Below are positions 13,354 to 16,207 of a stretch of 16,207 nucleotides of DNA, in pieces. Numbering within the stretch: the first letter of the stretch is position 1; each line of letters starts with the position of its first letter. Where the stretch lies: assembly GCA_937892095.1 (NCBI GenBank), contig CALAVC010000023.1, positions 1 to 16,207 on the forward strand. Direction: 5' to 3'. The notes beneath the pieces are model-generated. The model was not told the DNA's origin and ran no database searches. It saw nothing but the letters and a program-made list of their open reading frames with translations. This DNA comes from an uncultured Bacteroidales bacterium. Lineage in GTDB: Bacteria > Bacteroidota > Bacteroidia > Bacteroidales > Marinilabiliaceae. Both the position numbers and the translations under genes were made by a program.

Positions 13354-14067
13354 ATGAACAGAAATATAGTTGTTGCGCTGTCGGCTGGTGCATTGCTAAG
13401 CTCGTGCATCTTCGAGAGTCATGAAATCAGGACTGGCAAAACGATTAGCCGCAGTGAGGCTGTGGGTGAATGGGAAAAGGTGGTAATCGAGGGTCCTGCC
13501 AAAGTAATATTTGGCAAGACGCAAGACGATAAGATTGAAATCTCGGGCGATAGCGGAATCGTATGTCTGAGCGATATTAGTACAAAAAAGGGTACGCTAC
13601 GTATTAATGTCGGCAAGAAGATTAAACGGACATATCCGAGTATGGTCGCATGGACTATTTCGGATGCCGACAGACCCATTGTCGTGGTGCCAAGTTCAGA
13701 AAAGAATGGTGGCGACAGCCTTAAAAAGATAGAGGTCGTGGGCTCGGCAAGCGTAGAGCTCGACACGCTTATTTCTCCTACAACAATAAAAGTAACGGGT
13801 TCGGGGAGTGTAAGAAATGCGCACATAAGGAGCCAAAAGGCAAAATTAACTGTGGTTGGCAGTGGCAGCATAGATTGCACAATCGACAGTGTGAGCGAAG
13901 CACGTGTTGAGGTTGTAGGAGATGGGGAAATAGACGTTGTGGCTCATGGTTGCAAAAAGATTTCGGCCAATGTTGTAGGAGGTGGAAAGATTAACATAGA
14001 TGGGTCGGTTGACAACATTGACAGAAAAACAACGGGTAGTGGAACTATCAAATATAACAGCAAATGA
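13354..14067 (+). CDS. DUF2807 (head GIN domain) lipoprotein
   Basis: 237 residues. The N-terminus MNRNIVVALSAGALLSSC is a lipoprotein signal peptide with lipobox LSSC and lipidated Cys18, so the mature protein should be anchored in a membrane and face the periplasm or surface. The rest fits DUF2807, a right-handed beta-helix. Glycine-rich turns (VVGSAS, VTGSGS, VVGSGS, VVGDGE, VVGGGK, TTGSGT) recur with Gly at 130, 149, 169, 189, 209 and 228, a period of about 20 residues matching one helical coil. Family members are annotated as auto-transporter adhesin heads, but function is mostly unknown. The start is ATG 13354; a TTG at 13339 overlapping the ATPase stop would spoil the signal peptide. 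It overlaps the next gene by 4 bases (ATGA), so it is firmly part of the ABC operon. Confidence 0.88.
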   Translation: MNRNIVVALSAGALLSSCIFESHEIRTGKTISRSEAVGEWEKVVIEGPAKVIFGKTQDDKIEISGDSGIVCLSDISTKKGTLRINVGKKIKRTYPSMVAWTISDADRPIVVVPSSEKNGGDSLKKIEVVGSASVELDTLISPTTIKVTGSGSVRNAHIRSQKAKLTVVGSGSIDCTIDSVSEARVEVVGDGEIDVVAHGCKKISANVVGGGKINIDGSVDNIDRKTTGSGTIKYNSK

Positions 14068-14846
14068 AAACAAAGAATAGTGAATGGGTGAACACCTTTC
14101 GATATATGTTCAAAATGCGTTTGAACTTGTATAAGTTCACAGCGCTCGCCGTGGCGATTGTAGGATTTTTGTGCGTATGGATTGGTTCGTCGCATAGCTA
14201 TATGAGCCTGTACAAGGCTATTGTAGATCCAATGGTGCCTTGCTTCATACTCTTCATGTTCTACCTACTTCATCGTGCAACAAAGCTGTTTCCCCGTGGC
14301 GTACAGAGAAACACGTATCGCGACATATTGCAACTACCGGCGTCGAACGGAACAAAGTTCGTTGTTGGCTACGTTACTTCAGTGGTTGCGGAAGAAATAG
14401 TTTTCGTCTGCGCATTCTTAGCCGGAGCACTTTTAGCCTCTCTATTTTTCTTCTTCGACACACAGGGCGAGAACTACCTCAGTTACAACATAGCGGCAAT
14501 GACAGCAAAATATGTGAAAAACTTTCTGTCTGTGGTTGCCATAATGTTTATGCTGCGGTCTGTATACATTTTGGGTGGACAACTATTTACACGCGCTGCG
14601 ACATTAATAACGACATTTTTCTTGGTTGTAATATTTGCTATCGTAATGTATTGTGCCGTCCACTTCTACCTCGAACCACTCGAAGAACATACAAGCGTAA
14701 GGACTATCTGCTACACAGTGGACGAGAGTAAAGCTTTCGTTGCGCTAATAACGACTTCGGTCATCGTAAGCACAACGGCTATAATATGTGCGTATAGGCT
14801 ATTTTGTCGCAGACAAATAGCGACGGGCATAATATTTTCTTTTTAA
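14064..14846 (+). CDS. ABC-type membrane protein, first of two paralogues
   Basis: 260 residues with about six hydrophobic segments (roughly 25-41, 52-70, 101-130, 154-172, 178-202, 224-246). The cytoplasmic LQLPASNGTKF (89-99) before the third segment and AYRLFCR (243-249) after the last recur in the next gene's product as LTLPADPKPKF and AYKLFCR. The LPAS...K loop is, as I recall, common in Bacteroidetes permeases linked to YtrB-type ATPases. Inferred role: inner-membrane half of the transporter powered by the ATPase three genes into the same transcript. Its gene starts inside the lipoprotein stop codon. Confidence 0.8.
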   Translation: MKTKNSEWVNTFRYMFKMRLNLYKFTALAVAIVGFLCVWIGSSHSYMSLYKAIVDPMVPCFILFMFYLLHRATKLFPRGVQRNTYRDILQLPASNGTKFVVGYVTSVVAEEIVFVCAFLAGALLASLFFFFDTQGENYLSYNIAAMTAKYVKNFLSVVAIMFMLRSVYILGGQLFTRAATLITTFFLVVIFAIVMYCAVHFYLEPLEEHTSVRTICYTVDESKAFVALITTSVIVSTTAIICAYRLFCRRQIATGIIFSF

Positions 14847-14868
14847 CAACCTTAGCATTTGTACAACT

Positions 14869-15636
14869 ATGCAAACAATACTTGAATACCGACCTACAAT
14901 TGCGTGGGCATATCGTCAGCTTAAAAACATGTTCCTCGCGAACATAGCAATAGGATTGCTGCTTGGCACTGTTATGGCAATCTCTTTGAATAAAGTTCCG
15001 AGCATACTTACACTCGTAATCGTAATGATGAGCATCATTACTCTCTATCGACCAGATAGTGAATTCTACGCACGTTGGCTTACGCTGCCTGCCGACCCCA
15101 AACCGAAGTTTATCATCATGCTTGGCACGCAGCTAACAATTACGCTGATGATATTTGTTGGGACATTGATGGGCTACGTAATTAATGCCACTTTGTTCGG
15201 GGAAGGCAATATTGTACTGACGGATCTATTACCTGATATACATATTTCATATAGCGAATCAACGCATGGCATCAGAATTAGTAGCGAAGACGGCTTAACG
15301 CAAACTGTACGCGTAATAAACTTTATGTGCAACTTGGTCCTCTACATATCTGTTTTCATAGTTGCGATACTCCGCTTTTGGTCTCGAAACATAATTGCTG
15401 TTTTTGCCACAATATTTTCCGTCGGGATAGGCATGGAGTTGTGCCAATTAGCTATTCTTAGGCACTTCGTTGAATACGCAGCAAACCTAATCGATTGGAA
15501 CGTGGCACACACAGTCAACTTCAACTATGTTTGGATGGGGTTGGCAGTTAGCACAATTGGCGTTGCCATAGTGCTATTTGTCTACGCCTACAAACTCTTT
15601 TGTCGGTCAGAATATATACCAAGTCAAAAACAATAG
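14869..15636 (+). CDS. ABC-type membrane protein, second of two paralogues
   Basis: 255 residues with about six membrane segments (roughly 22-40, 45-61, 81-108, 150-169, 174-196, 220-243). It shares with the preceding protein the LTLPADPKPKF loop (71-81) before segment three and AYKLFCR (240-246) after segment six. Overall identity otherwise looks low. A hydrophilic loop at about 109-149, predicted to lie outside the cytoplasm, is the main difference. The pair probably forms a heterodimeric transmembrane unit for the single ATPase. The gap to the previous gene is 22 bases and to the next 3 bases. Confidence 0.8.
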   Translation: MQTILEYRPTIAWAYRQLKNMFLANIAIGLLLGTVMAISLNKVPSILTLVIVMMSIITLYRPDSEFYARWLTLPADPKPKFIIMLGTQLTITLMIFVGTLMGYVINATLFGEGNIVLTDLLPDIHISYSESTHGIRISSEDGLTQTVRVINFMCNLVLYISVFIVAILRFWSRNIIAVFATIFSVGIGMELCQLAILRHFVEYAANLIDWNVAHTVNFNYVWMGLAVSTIGVAIVLFVYAYKLFCRSEYIPSQKQ

Positions 15637-15639
15637 GTC

Positions 15640-16008
15640 ATGGCAACAACATTTTCAGAAGATCGCGCAATATATCTGCAAATGGCCGATAGGCTTTGCG
15701 ACATGATAATCGACGGGACGTATTCGGAAAACAATAGAATACCCAGCGTACGAGAATATTCTGTTAGTCTTGGCGTAAACACCAATACAGCCGTCAAGAC
15801 ATACGAATATCTTAGTAGACTCGAAATTATATATAATCGACGAGGCATGGGCTACTATGTGGCGCAAGGAGCTAAGGATAAGATTGTTTCTTCGCGACGT
15901 GCCGAGTTCATGGAGAAGACTCTACCTGCCATGTTTAAAGAAATGTCGCTACTGGGCATCTCTATTGAAAGCGTGGTGGAGCAATACAACCAAAATCTGG
16001 CTGTTTGA
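15640..16008 (+). CDS. GntR-family transcriptional regulator, YtrA type
   Basis: 122 residues: a winged helix-turn-helix (about 10-76) with IYLQMADRLCDMI, then RIPSVREYSVSLGVNTNTAVKTYEYL as recognition region and IIYNRRGMGYYV as wing. A short helical C-terminal tail follows instead of a large ligand-binding domain. This size and layout define the YtrA subgroup, which typically represses a linked ABC transporter operon. Here the gene is last in the operon rather than first, 3 bases after the second permease. The likely target is the palindrome at 12464-12485. The effector is unknown; the 45-residue tail seems too small for a classic effector domain. Confidence 0.9.
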   Translation: MATTFSEDRAIYLQMADRLCDMIIDGTYSENNRIPSVREYSVSLGVNTNTAVKTYEYLSRLEIIYNRRGMGYYVAQGAKDKIVSSRRAEFMEKTLPAMFKEMSLLGISIESVVEQYNQNLAV

Positions 16009-16014
16009 TAGCCC

Positions 16015-16190
16015 CTACCCTATTCGCTTTGCCCAAATGAGCATATACTTCTTGTCGGATGTCGAAACGCCAAAAATATAATCGGAGTCGCTCTCTCCGA
16101 CTTTAAGCCTCTTGCGAAGTACTTCGGCACTAAGCGTAAAGTTGCGCACAACAACAGATGCGTTCTTAACGTTTTGCATTAGCGACTTTA
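16015..16190 (-). CDS. C-terminal fragment, THUMP-like end of a SAM-dependent methyltransferase (5' end missing)
   Basis: On the minus strand an open frame enters from the contig end and stops at TAG (16017-16015), leaving about 58 genuine residues. NASVVVRNFTLSAEVLRKRL followed by SDYIFGVST and KYMLIWAKRIG resembles the C-terminal THUMP-like domain of Bacteroidetes class I methyltransferases, from memory of the family. Codons beyond 16190 come from adapter sequence and must not be counted. It converges on the GntR gene with only 6 bases between the stop codons. Confidence 0.6.
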
Positions 16191-16207
16191 AGATCGGAAG
16201 AGCGTCA
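16191..16207. other. Illumina adapter remnant at the contig end
   Basis: AGATCGGAAGAGCGTC (16191-16206) equals the start of the TruSeq adapter read from the opposite end; only the final base differs from the continuing adapter (A instead of G). A perfect 16-base match exactly at the end of a sequence is far more likely residual adapter than genome. Confidence 0.93.

Overview
The window looks like a chromosomal contig end from a member of the Bacteroidales (Bacteroides/Prevotella-like). The reasons are the gene content and order (pheA, aminotransferase, DAHP synthase-chorismate mutase fusion, tyrA; rpmH beside gluQ), at least two promoters with the Bacteroidetes -33 TTG / -7 TAnnTTTG pattern at 19-20 bp spacing, mostly absent Shine-Dalgarno sequences, and a GntR/ABC operon carrying a DUF2807 lipoprotein. 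The last 17 bases match the start of an Illumina TruSeq adapter, so the right edge is an assembly artefact.

Layout. (1) 1-237: the 3' end of an aldose 1-epimerase gene. (2) 238-4544: an aromatic amino acid operon, preceded by an apparent classical attenuator. A 26-codon leader ORF (326-406) has nine Phe/Tyr codons within ten, followed by mutually exclusive antiterminator (385-395 with 441-451) and terminator (437-479) helices. The operon then encodes prephenate dehydratase, a class I aminotransferase, DAHP synthase-chorismate mutase and prephenate dehydrogenase. Together these enter the shikimate pathway and make Phe and Tyr from chorismate. The leader peptide would sense exactly these two products. 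A strong terminator follows tyrA.

(3) 4545-4865: a gene-free stretch with a possible promoter, a run of nine G, a strong intrinsic terminator and three small inverted repeats. (4) 4866-11034: a four-gene restriction-modification cassette. It holds a C5-cytosine methyltransferase, a small PPC/ENP methyltransferase-like protein, a McrB-like AAA+ GTPase and an 802-residue DUF2357/PD-(D/E)XK nuclease (McrC role). The layout recalls LlaJI and BsuMI, which pair cytosine methyltransferases with McrBC-type restriction, but the second methyltransferase is replaced by a short protein usually met in phages. The first two genes look AT-rich and use AGA/AGG arginine codons, unlike the flanking housekeeping genes and the nuclease gene.

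(5) 11064-12349, minus strand: gluQ (tRNA-Asp queuosine glutamylation), converging on the cassette, and rpmH (ribosomal protein L34, too short for a routine ORF scan) with its own terminator and promoter. (6) 12432-16008: an ABC operon with ATPase, DUF2807 lipoprotein, two paralogous membrane proteins and a YtrA-type GntR repressor, tightly packed. It is driven by a good Bacteroidetes promoter with a palindrome at the predicted transcription start, a likely autoregulatory operator. (7) 16015-16190, minus strand: the C-terminus of a gene that resembles the THUMP-like end of a SAM-dependent methyltransferase, cut by the adapter.
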